Positions 37,301-49,975 are shown, counted from the stretch's first letter. The stretch is DNA of 64,000 nucleotides from Dichotomocladium elegans (GCA_025716815.1 JAIXMN010000003.1:124001-188000); one strand, 5' to 3'. Numbers and translations: made by a program. The notes: generated by a model not told the origin, from the letters alone.

Positions 37301-38605
37301 CTATTTGTTATATACCACTACCACGGATGGTCTGATCGGTACAGGCCTCGGAGGGTGAGGATGTGATGGTTGCAGCGAAGGTTGTTTTGCCGGCACCGGG
37401 CGAACATGTTGCTTCTGCTGCTGCTCCTGCTCCTGTTGATAGACCGCTGTCATCTGTTGTGGAGCACCGAGTGGATGGAACGAGGGTGTCAATGTACGGC
37501 TGTAGGGCGGAAAGGTAGGGCGTAATAACTGAACTCGGGGGTCATAGTCTGGCGGAATATCAATGACCGTGGGTGCTGCTGTCATGGCTGGATCGCTCAA
37601 CTGCTGGAATGACTGCTGGATATTGGGAGCTACTGTTTTGCGCTTCAGCTTTTCATATATCATCTAAAGAGACTCCGTTATGAAGGCAACGAAGAGAAGC
37701 AATCGGCATGTTATATATGCACGGAAATTAACCTGTAGTTTTTTGAATTGCCTTGTTTTCTCCTGGAGCTGTATTTGAAGTTCGTGGCTCCGTCGTTTCT
37801 CTTGCTCTTGCTCTCGCATAAGTTCATCGAACCTCTGCTTCTCAGCTACAATGAGAAAATGCAGATATTAGCGAGTAAGGACTAATCTGTTCTTTGATTA
37901 GAAGGCTTACTTTTGAGAGCTCTGCTAGCATCACGCTTAACCGCCCTTAATTGATCTTCCAGACTGCTGCATCTTGATTCTAGGTTTTGTCGGGCCATGG
38001 CACGATAGCATATTTCTTGTGATAACTGATAGTCATATAAAGCAATGGCTCGGCTTGCGATGTCCATAATTACATCTGGTCGCAAGCCAGCCAGGACAGA
38101 CTAACAATGGAGTATTTCAACATCAATAGTAGGAGACGTGAGTGGCTGGATGCTCTATATGATGTCGCGGTGTCGAAGGGATCCTTACTGACTTGTACTC
38201 TTCAGATGGATTTAGCTGTGTTATCACAATGTCGCCGCTTTGCAAGAAAACAAATGACGGTCGATCAGGTTGGACGTACTTGGCGAACAGCGTCAGTTCG
38301 ATGGCATACCTTTGAGTGAGGCTCGTTTCGCAAGCTGGACAGACGAGCGATCGTGAAAAAGATTGATTGGCACAGTCCATACAGAATATGTCTTTGGAAT
38401 TGCCGATGAGATATGAGGGTGTTACACGTCGTACGAACTGCTCAACTCACGCGAACATGATGTTACACATCCCTGTTGCGGAATGATCATAGTCAGTGGT
38501 ATCGGTACGGTTAAAAGAAGGAAGTAGGCTTACGGAGATCTCAAGGCTGAGAGGCCTCCTGCATTGAATAATATTGCAGTGTATTCCAGCTTCTTTATCG
38601 CCCAT
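37301..38605 (-). CDS. HEI10/CCNB1IP1-like RING protein (meiotic crossover factor)
   Basis: Predicted SUMO/ubiquitin E3-like protein of the HEI10 branch of the Zip3 family, which marks and licenses meiotic crossovers on synaptonemal complexes. 296 aa, seven exons: 38605-38534, 38472-38451, 38391-38310, 38237-38189, 38100-37911, 37845-37733, 37663-37301. The RING is complete only after splicing: C10-x4-C15 ... C30-x-H32-x2-C35-x2-C38 ... C49-x2-C52. The diagnostic segment QLNPSEEYKSSVLAGLRPD, then MDIASRAIALYDYQ, matches the HEI10/CCNB1IP1 signature, followed by a coiled coil (about 105-175) and a Pro/Gln-rich tail. Exon 2 is only 22 nt. It is divergent from the Twinkle gene, with 158 bp between start codons. 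Its presence implies a meiotic programme. Confidence 0.88.
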
Positions 38606-38763
38606 GTTGATACTTTAAAAAAAAGAGAAAAAACAAAAGACGGCGTTTTGATATCGGATCATGCCAGGATGAAAAAGTTAAAAAAAAAAATTGACGCGCA
38701 GCTGTTGTCAATATCCCTTATTTTTTTTTTTTGCAAGACCTAAAAAGAAAAGGGGCATACATA
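38606..38763. promoter_or_regulatory. shared divergent promoter, HEI10-like / Twinkle
   Basis: 158 bp separate the two divergent start codons. The interval holds poly-A (38681-38690) and poly-T (38721-38732) tracts of the type that exclude nucleosomes. No TATA box is clear on either side. Its role as a bidirectional promoter is inferred from geometry. Confidence 0.5.
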
Positions 38764-40908
38764 ATGTTGAGCGCATGTGCGATTAGAACGAGTAGCAGTC
38801 GTCTTATCCAGCGGCCGTTTGTTCGTGTTTCTGCCTTTCGCTCACGTTCAGTTCACCAATCTCGCATTGTCTTATCGCCCAGCCAATCTATAGAGGTGAC
38901 TACGCCCAAGACCGAGCGTCGGTCTAAACAAGACGTTATCAGTTTTCTTTACAACAACAACCAGCGGCCTGTCCCGACAGGATCGCCAAATATGATCATG
39001 ACAAGTTGTCCTCATTGTCTTCGGATCCGTAAAGCTAGCTTTGCCGCGTTAATCAATTTAGAGACGGGTGCCTACAACTGCAAGACCTGTCATTCAAGTG
39101 GTACCTGGAAGCAATTTACCAAAGCGCTGAAAAACAAGATCCACGAAAGGGATGCTATCAGCAATTACAGCCTTGAGACGGTCTCAGACACGCTCGGCAC
39201 AACCCCCCGATTCACGCGACCACTAGACGAGATTAAACAGTACCCGAGCCGGCTGACAGACGAGGACCTGAAAGCATTATCGTCCAAATACAAGCTAGAG
39301 CCTGACATCATTCGGAAGTACAATGTTGGTTTGGGCGAGTATGATGAAAAAACATGTTTGACGTTTCCGCAGACGGCCCTGTTGTACACTGAGAACGATC
39401 TACGCGCCGAAACCACCCGTGTAAAGGCCACCGATTTCGATAACCCGGAAGATGTGGTAGCCATGGACCCGCCCACCGCGAACATGTCCGCACCTGCTGG
39501 CCTTTTTGGGTACCATACGATTCCTGTAGAAGCAGACACGGTCATCATCACGCGTACTGAGCTCGACGCGATGGCTGCGCACCAGGCAACAGGCATTTCC
39601 AGTGTTTCATTGCCGACCAGCACTTATCAGCTGCAGGAACAGCTACTGCCGCTGCTCGAGCGGTTCTCCCATATTTATATTTGGATGGACGGAGACATAG
39701 ATGGTGAGCTCGCGGCTGAACGGTTTGCATATAAGCTTGGTGAAGCTCGATGCTCGATTGTCGACAGCGAGATGTCAGCACACGAGGCTTTAATAAGCGG
39801 CGAGAATCTTCTCGAGTCCATCCAATCTGCCAACCGCCTGAAACACGAAGAAATCATGGAGTTCACCGATCTGCGTGATCTTGTACATAAAGAAATCCTT
39901 TATCCAGAGCAAACCCATGGCGTGCAATCCATTGATCTTCCATCATTTAATGCGATCCTAAAAGGCCATCGGCCCGGTGAGCTCACCATCCTGACCGGAC
40001 CAACAGGTATGGGAAAGACGACGATTATCAGTCAGCTAAGTTTGGATTTCTGCAAGAGTGGCGTGCCGACTCTGTGGGGTTCATTTGAGATCCTGAACCG
40101 ACGCTTGGCGAAGAAGATGCTTTATCAATATGCGGGCAAAGATCTTAGCAAAACACCCGAAGAGTTTGATTCCTGGGCAAACAAGTTTGAACAGGTAAAA
40201 AAGAAAGAAAGAAAAACTAGGAGGACATGTTGTGCGGTTGACTGATGGTTGGTGGGTTTAGCTTCCATTATATTTCTTAAAGTTTTTCAGCAGCACAGCC
40301 GTGCGCGATGTGCTTGATGCCTGTCGACATGCGGTGTATGCCTACGATGTGCGGCACATCATCTTAGATAATCTTCAGTTTATGCTTTCACAGCAAGGTC
40401 GGTCACATCAGGATCGGTGGGAACTCCAGGACGACGCGATCGCTGAGTTGAGACGATTCGCTACGGAGCAAGATGTACATATCACACTCGTTGTTCATCC
40501 GCGCAAGGACACGGGCGAACTATTAGATATCAGTTCAGTTTTTGGTAGCGCCAAAGTGACACAGGAGGCCGACAATGTAATCATTCTCCAAAAGACAGAA
40601 AAACTTCGGTGGCTCGATATAAGGAAGAACAGGTCCGGCACATGCAGTGTTTGGGATGATTTGTATTTCAGTTTAACCAACAATGGCTTTAGATATGATG
40701 GTACGCTGGGTCAAATCTATTACCAGTTCGATCCAATGAGCTTCAAGGTAATATTGAAAAGAAATCTGCATCAGTCCTCTCTAAGATGAATCTTGTTTGT
40801 GAATGATAGATTGATGAAATTTCCGATGAAGCGAGGCTAGAGATACTGAATAACAATCGCAGATCCTTCTCCCAATCTCGTGTATTATATCGCGCAAAAA
40901 GCTCTTAA
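38764..40908 (+). CDS. Twinkle-type mitochondrial DNA helicase (primase-helicase)
   Basis: Predicted replicative helicase of mitochondrial DNA, related to phage T7 gp4, 671 aa. Exons 38764-40194, 40262-40747, 40810-40908. The N-terminus is rich in Arg/Ser without acids, a good mitochondrial presequence. A primase-like zinc ribbon is intact (C82-x2-C85 and C106-x2-C109). A TOPRIM-like region has Glu266 in TELDAM and D309/D311 in WMDGDID, so primase chemistry is conceivable; in animal Twinkle it is lost. The RecA-like helicase has Walker A GPTGMGKT at 412-419 and Walker B HIILDN at about 509-514, plus an HPRKDTGELLDISSVFGSA segment. Its stop codon lies 50 bp from that of the convergent MO25 gene. 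Confidence 0.92.
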
Positions 40909-40958
40909 TTCGAAACCTTTTTTGTAAATAGCAAGGGAAAAGAAAAGGTGGATATCGT

Positions 40959-42601
40959 TTATTCATGGATTGGCCTGAGATCCTGGATTTGTTTGATGAG
41001 AAAAGCCTTTTCATCGTTAAATTGCTCGTCGTCTATGCCGAATGATGTGATAAGCAATACTGATGATATGGACTAAACCAACGTCAGATGATACCTTGTC
41101 TATCGTTATGAAAATTGTTCAGAAAGACGACCAGTTTATCCTGATTCTTCAGCAGAATATCCAAGATTGGTTTGTTTTTGTTGGGATTGGCAACAAAGAC
41201 CTTGTCAATGAGAAAAACAAAAGGGGAGCGGGCCGGTTGAGTAAACGTGGAAGGTTTTCCCATGCATTTGTTTCTTTACCTTAAACACATGGAACGCTTC
41301 AAACTGAATATTTCGACTACGGTCTCGCAAGAGATTCATCATCAGTTTAAGATTCTCCGCGTTGCTGATATATCGGGTCATCACATTAAAGTTGGATCGA
41401 TCTAGTAGGATCTCTCCCAGAAGCTATGACAGGGTTGATAAGCAGACATCGAGCTGGAGTATTTTGCTTTGCCCACCTTGAGCGATTGTCTTTTCGTAAC
41501 GTAGTTCGACGACGTCAATAGCCGCTTATAATGATCAAAAAACTAGTTGATTCCACCCCCCCGCGGCTTTCCTGTCAGTTTATGATCGTGGTCTATTCCC
41601 TGCCCGCTGATTTTCCCCTTGCGTGTGTGTGTACATGCGCAATAGCGTTATATCCCTTCCCTCCTCCCTCCAGAAAAAAAAACGCACCTCGTCATAATTC
41701 GCATCAAGGTATTCGGCCACCATCTGCTTATGCTTTGTGAGTATTTCCTTGAAAGATGCAAAGGCGTCCGACGCAATGTCAAATGTGCTCATTTCTACAT
41801 AGTCGAAAAAGAGATAGAAGTGTGGCGAGTTGAGGATGATCTTTGCTAGGTCCTCGTTTCGCAGGCACTCGCGGAGGATCAATCCGCAGTTGAGGGCCAC
41901 CTCGGGACGTTCGTAGCCTCGCAAGAGAGCAAACAGCAGATCTTCACGAGTGCAAAGGTACTCGACGGTCGGCAGCCGCGAGCTAATCTGCCTTCGCAAA
42001 AGGCTATTGAAGATCTGTGCCACGTCCTTCTTTGCCTATCGATTCCCGTGAGTCCTGCGCGCATTCGTAGTCTTTCTCCTTTTCGCGGTATGTTCCGTAC
42101 CTCAAAGTCAAATTTGCTGATGTTGATGACAAGTGCCTGAAGCAGGTCGTTGTTATAAATCTCTTGTGCAAGCTGTGCGACCTGGTCTGGGCTGTCGTTG
42201 TCTAACAACAGGGGGGGACCCCTCCATCTCCGTTAATATCATGTATTTCAGGTCTTCGTCTCTTGCGAAGCGTTTCCCTCTTCTCCCTCAGGCTCACCAT
42301 AAAGAAGCGTCTTCATCGCTACGAGATGCTTTGAGATCTCCTCATTGGCCTAGAAAAAACCCCCAAAACCAATACACACCACCCCGGTTAGGTGAACCCT
42401 TTCGCACTCACTCTCCCACAGGGGTTGGGTCTAACGCCCTCCCCCTCCATCCCTTCACTCTTGGCCATCTCGACGCAGTAAACTCACCTTGCGTCGATCG
42501 GAACCATCCAATCGTCCGATGGCATCCTTTGTGAGCTTGACAAGGTCGTGGGGTGTTTTTTGCTTCGGCTTAAAGATGTTGAAATTCATGGGCGATGGCA
42601 T
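40959..42601 (-). CDS. MO25 / Hym1 scaffold protein (CAB39 family)
   Basis: Predicted helical-repeat scaffold that activates Ste20/germinal-centre kinases in the NDR (RAM/MOR) morphogenesis pathway. 334 aa, eight exons: 42601-42488, 42349-42298, 42201-42101, 42035-41688, 41542-41477, 41423-41280, 41200-41095, 41032-40959. Conserved landmarks run the full length: [114 protein letters not shown] and [14 protein letters not shown] at the C-terminus. Length equals the usual 330-345 aa. The 5' flank carries a (GA)n run. Confidence 0.95.
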
Positions 42602-42684
42602 GAGCTCTCTTTTTTCTTTTTATCAAAGTGCTCTCACTCTCGCTCTCGCTTTTTTTCTGCGCGGAGTAGTAAAAATGTCGGTGC

Positions 42685-42726
42685 GAGAAAGAGAGATGGA
42701 GAGAGAGAGAGAGAGAGAAAGAGAGC
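42685..42726. repeat. (GA)n microsatellite
   Basis: GA-rich simple repeat about 85-125 bp upstream of the MO25 start codon, i.e. in its probable promoter or 5' UTR. GAGA tracts can influence chromatin, but no specific role is shown. Confidence 0.85.
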
Positions 42727-43253
42727 AAGGGAGACGTGTTGAGTCAATGAAATAGAAACTCCCTTTTCTTCAGAGGGAGACAAACTCTAATCATGGACGC
42801 TATTCCTAAAGCTGGCATCAGCCGAACAAACCCACACCCACACCTATCATATATATATATATATGTATAAACCTAGTGAAACAATGCATCCACAGACACT
42901 AGAACGGGTTATTGGCCCAGCCAGGTACTTTGACCGAGGAGGCAACGGCAGGGGAGGGAAACAGCATTCGAAACATGGCATGTCATATTTACCTACTATC
43001 ATCACAAAAGTTTCTGCAATACAAGCAAGACTGTTTTGATACTTGTCTCAAGAGCATCCACACGCCTTCCTAACACATTATTTGTTATTTCACAATCCGT
43101 GATCACTATGCGCGTGTTGAACACTAAACTCATTGGAACCTGAACCCAAATCGTGCCGAGATTGTAGATCCCAGGCTCGTGAGCTGTTCTTGAAGCACAA
43201 AGGTTCGATATTGTATGCAACAATTTTTATTTCGGCTTTCGTGCCTGAATTTT

Positions 43254-46200
43254 TTACACAGCCGTCTTTTTCTTTCCTTTCTTGGTTACCACCTTAAACG
43301 CCGCCTCCTCCAACCCGGCGCTTCTCATTACCGGAATGCTCGCAGTGAGTTTACCAGCCATATCCTCTTTTCTGCGTCTCATAAAGTCCTCTGCAAATCT
43401 TCTGCCATCCATCGATGTTGAATTGGCATAAATGATGTCTTGAATGATTTCAGAAGAACCTTCATCCAGAGGGAATGAAAGAAGCATCTGCAGGATTTCC
43501 TCGCCTTCATAAGAAATAAAGTCAGTGAAACTCTAACTTGGCCTGTATGATTTACCATTACCGTCGACTCCGCTGCTAAGGTCTCGCAAATATTGACGGC
43601 ACCACCGCATGAATTCTTCACTTGGTGGCTTTAAACTATTTTCTTCTTTTCTCTCATTCTCTGGATTCGCCGTCCCGGCCGATCGGGACAAAGGTGAATC
43701 ATTAATGGCATTGCTGTCTTTGGTTCGCCCCATTGCCTCACATCCTTTCTGTTGCAGCCCCGATGTTGCTGCTTGACTCGCACTGTGCACAACGGACGGG
43801 GCAGCAACAGAGGACGTGCTGGTCGACGCCCTTGTATTGACCACCGCACGTTGGGACACTGGTTTGTTCCATCCTTTAGACCCCGACACCTGATTTGCCC
43901 CATTAGTCAAGTAGAAGGGAAAAGGCACCTCTGTGAACCATCCATACCTTGGACATCATAACATCTTCGGTCTTTCGCAGTGCGTCTTCTTCTTCCGCAT
44001 GGACCACGGAGGGTATCTTTTTGGGTGTTCTAGGAGAAATTCCGCGCGCGGGAGAAGAGGAACGTGCACCGCTATTTCTTAAACCACTTGCCATCTCGGA
44101 ATCGGAAGACGCAGTCTCCTGTGTATCTGTATTTGCATTCGCGACCCTCGAAGGAATGGCTAGCATAGGCGCAACACTGGGGTGCTGACCAAAACCCCAG
44201 GATGGTGTGCTGCGACTGTTTTCGGGAACAATGACCTCAGGTCTTTTTCCTCGTTCTCCGTGCTGTGCTTCCTCGTACTGTAAATCGCGCTGCAACACTG
44301 GTTCTATGGGACTTGCTGGCGTTGTTTCAGAGGATAGCCGCTGTGGGAATACCTCCTGCCTCAGCTGCATCTTTGAAAGTGGCAGCACGAGAGCTTCGGC
44401 GGTTGTATTATTATGTGCATAATTGCGTTCCTCAATATCATATGGTCTCACCAAGTGCTGGTCCGTTTGCATAATTGGAACGCTCTGCATTTCATGATCT
44501 ATCGGATATCCTTGATGTAGAGCGTCATTCCAGATCATGCGTCGTATATCCTGCTGGCGTGAATCCCCAGCCTGCTGTTGCTGCTGCTGCTGCTGCTGCA
44601 ATAATGCCAATTGCTGTTGAATGTGGAACTGTTGCTGTTGAAGCTGAAGAATTTGGATATATTGCTGCTGCTGCTGCTGTTGTTGTTGTTGTTGTTGACC
44701 CCTTTGTTCAGCCACAGCGCGTGGGTAATCATAAAAGCCAGGTGAAGTAAGTTCGGGTATGACCACCTGATTCATCTGATGGCGTTGTTCCTGGCGGAGA
44801 CCAGGTAAGACTCCAGCACCAAAGAACTCTGCTTGGTTGCTGTTCAGCGAAGGTGGGACTCTAGGGATCTCACTCCATTGCGCGGATGGATCATATCTAC
44901 CGAGTAAAGATGATCCATAGCCACCTTGGGAGACATCCTGAAGAGCAGTGGCAGAATGCGGTGAATTTGAGCCTGGGACGAGTTGCGGAAGATAATTGGA
45001 AGATGCATTCAATTGAGCCAGCCTGCCAACACCATGTGAGGGAATATCGGGTTTCTGGAATGTGCTGCCCATGTAATTACTTCCTCTAGACGAATCTAAA
45101 CCTGTTGAGCTCACAGGTATATTGGTTGAAGTTGTTGTAGAGGTGTGATGATAGTGGTGATAAAGTGTGTCAAGACCTTTCGACCGAGGAGGAGAAGACC
45201 CCTTCGCTAATAGCTCCGGAGATGTTCGAGATCGCGCAACGTAATAGGTTGTTAAAAATGGCTTATCATGATTACCGCTTTTTCGAATCCTCCAACCCAG
45301 TGTGTCGAAGTGAACCTCATCATCACGTCGCACGAGAAGGTTCGGAGAAAGGTAACCTGCGTCAAACCATGCCTGCATATCATGTGCATCGAAAGGGCCA
45401 AGAGCATTGCCCATGGGATCGCAGTAGAACCATTTGTGCTGGGTTATCGCTCGCCTCGTTTCATGCCCTCCAAACAAGGAAGCTGAGCCACCTACTTCGC
45501 TCGTCATTCCAAATCCGTCGCTGCTGAACGTGGTAGTAGTCGTTGCGGACGAGCTGGCAAAAGCATCTGCCGAGTGAAGATATTGTGAATCTTGCCGTAT
45601 TGTCTCCCTATTGCCATTCAATTCTTCTTGAGAAGAATGAATACCCTCAAGTTCAGTCTCATCGGCGCTATTAACTCGGAAAACGCCGTTATCATCGAAT
45701 GTCCCGATAGCACTCTGGCTGACGGTGTCCCAGGAAGGTAATTCCTCTTGATCACTATCGTATAAAGGATTTGTTGCGTATCCATCCGACCATTCGCATT
45801 GCTTGGAGGTATCCAACTCTGATCCAATATGTCAGTCGCTGATATATACGTATAGTATGGATCATGTTCAAATGCGCTTACTATAATCATTGTGCTTGGT
45901 CTCCTGTTTCTGCTGTTGCTCCTGATCATCTCGCGAGGGATAATCATGCATGTGACCTGCAGCAGACAGAATTTAAGCGATTCGATGCTGTCTGTTTCCA
46001 TGTCGATATACCTTTTGAACGAGTTGCACTAATCTTCACGGAATTTCCTTGCAAGTTCTCAGAAGGAATACTTTGTGCTGGACTAGAACGGATATAATTA
46101 TTGCTGATTCGCTGACCATTATTAGACGCGCGCTCTTGGCAGGAACCAAGGCTGCGTCTGGAAATATCTGAGTGCAGTGGACCCGACAGGAGCTAATTTT

Positions 46201-46738
46201 TAAGAGCGAGGACATATCGCATCAGTATACTGGGAGGGGGAGAGGACGATTCAGGACCGAAAGACTCGTTCTCTCACCTTCTTCTCCTCTTCGGTGAGTG
46301 GAACAAACGACAATGGAATCTGACTCTCCTCCACCGCCACATTGTCGTGCTGTTTGAACTCTGCCGGCATGCTCACGGGTTTATACAGACTGAGCATAAA
46401 CGTGCTCGAGTACTTGTATGGAGTTCCTGTTAAAGAGGAGCCACAGCCATCCGAATCTTTAACTTTTTCGTTGGCCAAGCCATTACTGTGATTGTGTTGT
46501 GGTGATGAAGAAAGATTGGGAACCGAAGGCGAGATGGAGCTCAGGCTGCTGTTTACACAATCACTACGCACTTCAGAGATTGATTGTAGTGAGCGGAGGT
46601 TCTGGGAGTCAAGTGTGTTTGAACGTATAGTAGCAGCTGACCGCATCCTGTTTTGAAGGCAGATTAATTGCCGAGAAAGTTGGGTGCTAGGAAGGGCAAA
46701 AAGTACCATTCAGGACCAAAGTTCATGTTGGTAGTCAT
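43254..46738 (-). CDS. GYF-domain protein (Smy2/GIGYF-like)
   Basis: Predicted cytoplasmic adaptor that binds proline-rich PPG-phi ligands and links mRNA decay or translation repression and vesicle factors, 1035 aa. Exons: 46738-46707, 46647-46278, 46192-46012, 45956-45882, 45818-43948, 43889-43562, 43504-43254. It starts MTTNMNFGPEWMR. The GYF domain (about 345-400) reads KWFYCDPMGNALGPF then MQAWFDAGYL, the ligand-binding signature. The middle is low complexity with two long glutamine tracts (CAG/CAA, encoded at about 44570-44700). The C-terminal region (FMRWCRQYLRDL, LQMLLSFPLDEG, FAEDFMRRRKED) matches the conserved end of fungal and animal GYF proteins. At intron 6 two donors 6 nt apart (GTAATG, GTAAAT) are both in frame; I chose the one without an insertion. 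Confidence 0.92.
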
Positions 46739-48274
46739 TTTACACGTATTTAGAAAAGGGAACTGCAGGAAAAAGGGCTGGGAAAAATACAGACGGCGGA
46801 TGAAAGGCAGTGATCTCGATGGATTAATTAGGCAATGTGACGTGAGATTGGACAGAAAGAGAGAGAGAGTGTGTGTGTGTGCGTGTGTGTGTGCTTTCTT
46901 TCACAGGGGAGGTTGGACAAAGCATAGTTTCATATCAACAGGTAAAGCAGCGAAGAAAATCATCAGCCACTAACTCTTCATACGTTAAATTACACTCTAT
47001 GCCCACCAGGGGGTTAGTCAGGTATGTGCTGGCAATAACCCGCGGGAGGGGGGGCAGGGTCGGACGGGCCGGTCATGCTCTGGCATATCAGATAAGCTAC
47101 TCTGCATTTTTACGAGGCAAAACATAGTATACACACCAATCAGATTCACGGAACGGATGCAGCGACAAAGGAATAAAACGGGAGCGCATGGACCGAAAGT
47201 AGGGACAAAGCGCGAACAACAGGTTCTCGGAAAAAAAAGAAAGGGTATGGACTTTACATACGCAAGACAGCCAAGTCGCGGTCACACCGAGAAGTTCGGT
47301 ACGTATCCTCTCGAGATCTCTTCTATGGTAATCAATACAGTAGTGTCTATTAGTTAACGCACAAAGAACTTGAGATAAATAAAACACTTTAGTATTGATG
47401 CAATCATAATCAACATAGACAAAGGGGAATATAGATTACCTGAGGATTCATATTAGTTATAGGAAACCAGGGCGGAATGAAAGAAAGCCAAGTGCCTGCG
47501 ACTTCTTGGTGATTGACCATGCTGTACTAATTCGCTGTTGCTACTATACACTATGTAGAATGCCTATGAGCATCATACTTCAGCACGCAATCCATAGTAC
47601 TGTATATTGCGTCTCAGACAATATTAGATGGTTTGTTTGTTGTTGCGAGTAGTCTCGATTGCGTTGATAATAAAAATAAAGCTCGTTCCCCATAGACTAC
47701 TTTTCTTACAGTTATGCATCAAGCCCTCTCTTTGTTTCAATTCAGAAGGAGAATCAGTAACCGAAATATACCCTAATCCCTATGGCTGAAACAAACATGC
47801 CTTCCTAGCTATTCTGGCGTAGCCAATCTAGGTTGTGTATCTCCAGTAACTGAGCCGTGAGCTCCCGGCTTTTGTCATTAGAAGACCTGTACGTATCCAT
47901 TTGTCTCGAGGATACGCGCATACCAACAAAAGATCTTGGTTTATACCGTGCAAAGTACCCTACGTGGATATTCTATATAAAAACAGATCGAGTAGTAACG
48001 GCTTCATCATCAATAACATGGGCTTTGCTGGGTCTCTAGAAAAATTACGTAGATTGCTCATATTAGAATGCACAGAAGGCCTAGAGATGGATATTCTTCT
48101 TGAATGAAGAACAGCTACAGGTATGGTATATCGATGGATGAGTGGATTGCTGTAAGTGATATTGAGTTTCGGGGGATCGTCGAGAGCAAGTTGAAGCAAA
48201 TGGTATAGGGGGATTTTTAATTTGACCTTAACATAATGTAATCTTATGTACACCGCACGAAAGTATTCAATAGA
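46739..48274. other. intergenic interval with GA/GT simple repeat
   Basis: About 1.5 kb upstream of the GYF gene. It contains a compound (GA)n(GT)n repeat at 46860-46893, a GGGAGGGGGGGCAGGG G-run near 47043-47058 and no recognisable gene. Frames of 60-96 codons overlap on both strands. Confidence 0.5.
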
Positions 48275-49975
48275 TCATGCACCCGCTATCTTGTCGCGCA
48301 GCATGCTTCTAAGCATAGCCTTATAAATGCCAACTGCACTGGGTTGAGGCCGAGAATAGACAGCATTAGCCTGCTCGGCTTCCAGCTTTCTCAGTCTCCA
48401 CTGGTCTAGCTGTCTAAAGTATTCTTGGTGGATGAAGGAGAGAGTATCCTTTACAACTGTGTTGAGCCGGACATTCCAAAGAGGGTTGTTTGATTGGTTT
48501 TTGACAACAATGATATTATCGTGCTGATCAGCTGGCCACATGCGTGTCTCGTCGTCAACGATCAGCGGTAACCTATGCCCTGCTCCTAGTGTGTCATCTG
48601 GGAGTATCGAGAATGGATATAAGGCTTTGAGGTCCTTGGCCGCACGCCTGGTATTGTGCGATCGCTGGATATAATCGTGCTCAGAACGCGCCGAATATTT
48701 GATGCCACAAATTTTGGTGTGATTCGGATCAAGCACATTGATGACGCTTTCCATATATTGCTGGTCGCTTGGAAGAGATAAAGAGTTTTAACATTGTAGG
48801 GGATGTAATCCTTTGTTGACTTACCCAAGCGAGCATACAGAGATATCAAATAAATTATGAGCCCAATCCAAGAACTCATGCACATTCTCTGCAAGAACAA
48901 CCTGTTTCCCGTCATTCAAGGTGGCCAACCGATCTGCGTCTAGTAAAAAAAGAAGAAGGCCATTTAGATACATACGGGTATAGCTAAGGAAGTCGTGTTT
49001 TCCCAGTTTTACATTTGTAAGCGTCGGCTTCAGGTACATGGCGATCGTTGCCGTCACCAACCAATCGCACCAAAGTATCATCCAAGTCCAAGACAAGCGG
49101 CAGTTTTCGGTTGTTAACTGTAGCCCCGACGGCGTTCGTTGCAGCTTGAATGATATCTTCACGTTTACACAGATATCCCAGGAGATAGGTGCTAGAAACC
49201 CAATTTTTTTTAATATTAGCTATAATCTCAGGTTGCTGATATCCCATTTTTCGCACCTGTCTTTTGATCCCTTAAGATGAAGTTCTCGTGTTTCGCCCGA
49301 TTGCGTTTTCATCGTGAAATAAGCGGTCTTAATGCAGCAGACAAAGACACATGTGTTTAGAAATAACCACATCAACCCGAAGCTAAAGAACCTACCCTTC
49401 TCAAGCCAATAAGGTCTTCAAACCAAGGATGGTCTGGTATGCGAAAAACAAAGGTAAAACGTGTTTGCTGATGGATCGCGAAACCAAACACAGAACGCGC
49501 CTCTACGCCTTCGATATCATACCGGTCTTCTAGAAGTAGCGGCAAATCTGTCCCGTGAAGTGTGCTTTCCCGCATATAGAGCTGTGTTTCTCGTGAGCAA
49601 AGGCTATTAGTTTGCCGATCTATAATAGGCGGTTCGCGTTTTAGAATTGAGTCGAGCGATAGAAGGGGTTGCCATTGATCGGATCGTAATGGTATGTCTG
49701 ATCGGAGGCATAACGGGCCAGATTGAGGAGGGATCACCCCCGACGCTTCGTGCGGTCCATGTTCCATTCTGTCTTTCGAGATCAGGAACTTTAATGCAAC
49801 GCTCAGCTTAAGGATAGTCTATAGTCAAGAACAATATTAGTAAGACGATCGTGTGCAGCCGAGAGCAACACCGTTCATTACTAACGCTGCGTTCGCGAGC
49901 AAGCGGATCGATCAATGGCCGGGTAATGTCCATTGGAAACCGGTAGGATTCGTCGTTTGTAAATGGGTAATCCAT
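48275..49975 (-). CDS. FCP1-homology (HAD-type) phosphatase-like protein
   Basis: Predicted Asp-based phosphatase of the FCP1/SCP/TIM50 group, 456 aa. Exons: 49975-49886, 49818-49396, 49327-49257, 49191-49013, 48939-48825, 48767-48275. The catalytic motif LPLVLDLDDTLV (DLDDT at about 230-234) is the HAD motif I. Downstream, ENVHEFLDWAHNLFDISVCSLG corresponds to the FCPH helix-strand after the flap, and LPLIVDDETRMWP to motif III. The first 190 residues have no family match I can name. Substrate unknown: the typical SCP/Fcp1 signature DLDETL is conservatively changed, and no BRCT domain follows, so it is not Fcp1 itself. The first start (49975) was preferred over an upstream in-frame ATG that adds a basic, low-support extension. 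Confidence 0.75.

Noticed and set aside
39165..39623. 152-codon antisense frame within Twinkle
   Set aside because: Antisense shadow of a strongly conserved exon; composition reflects complementary codons.
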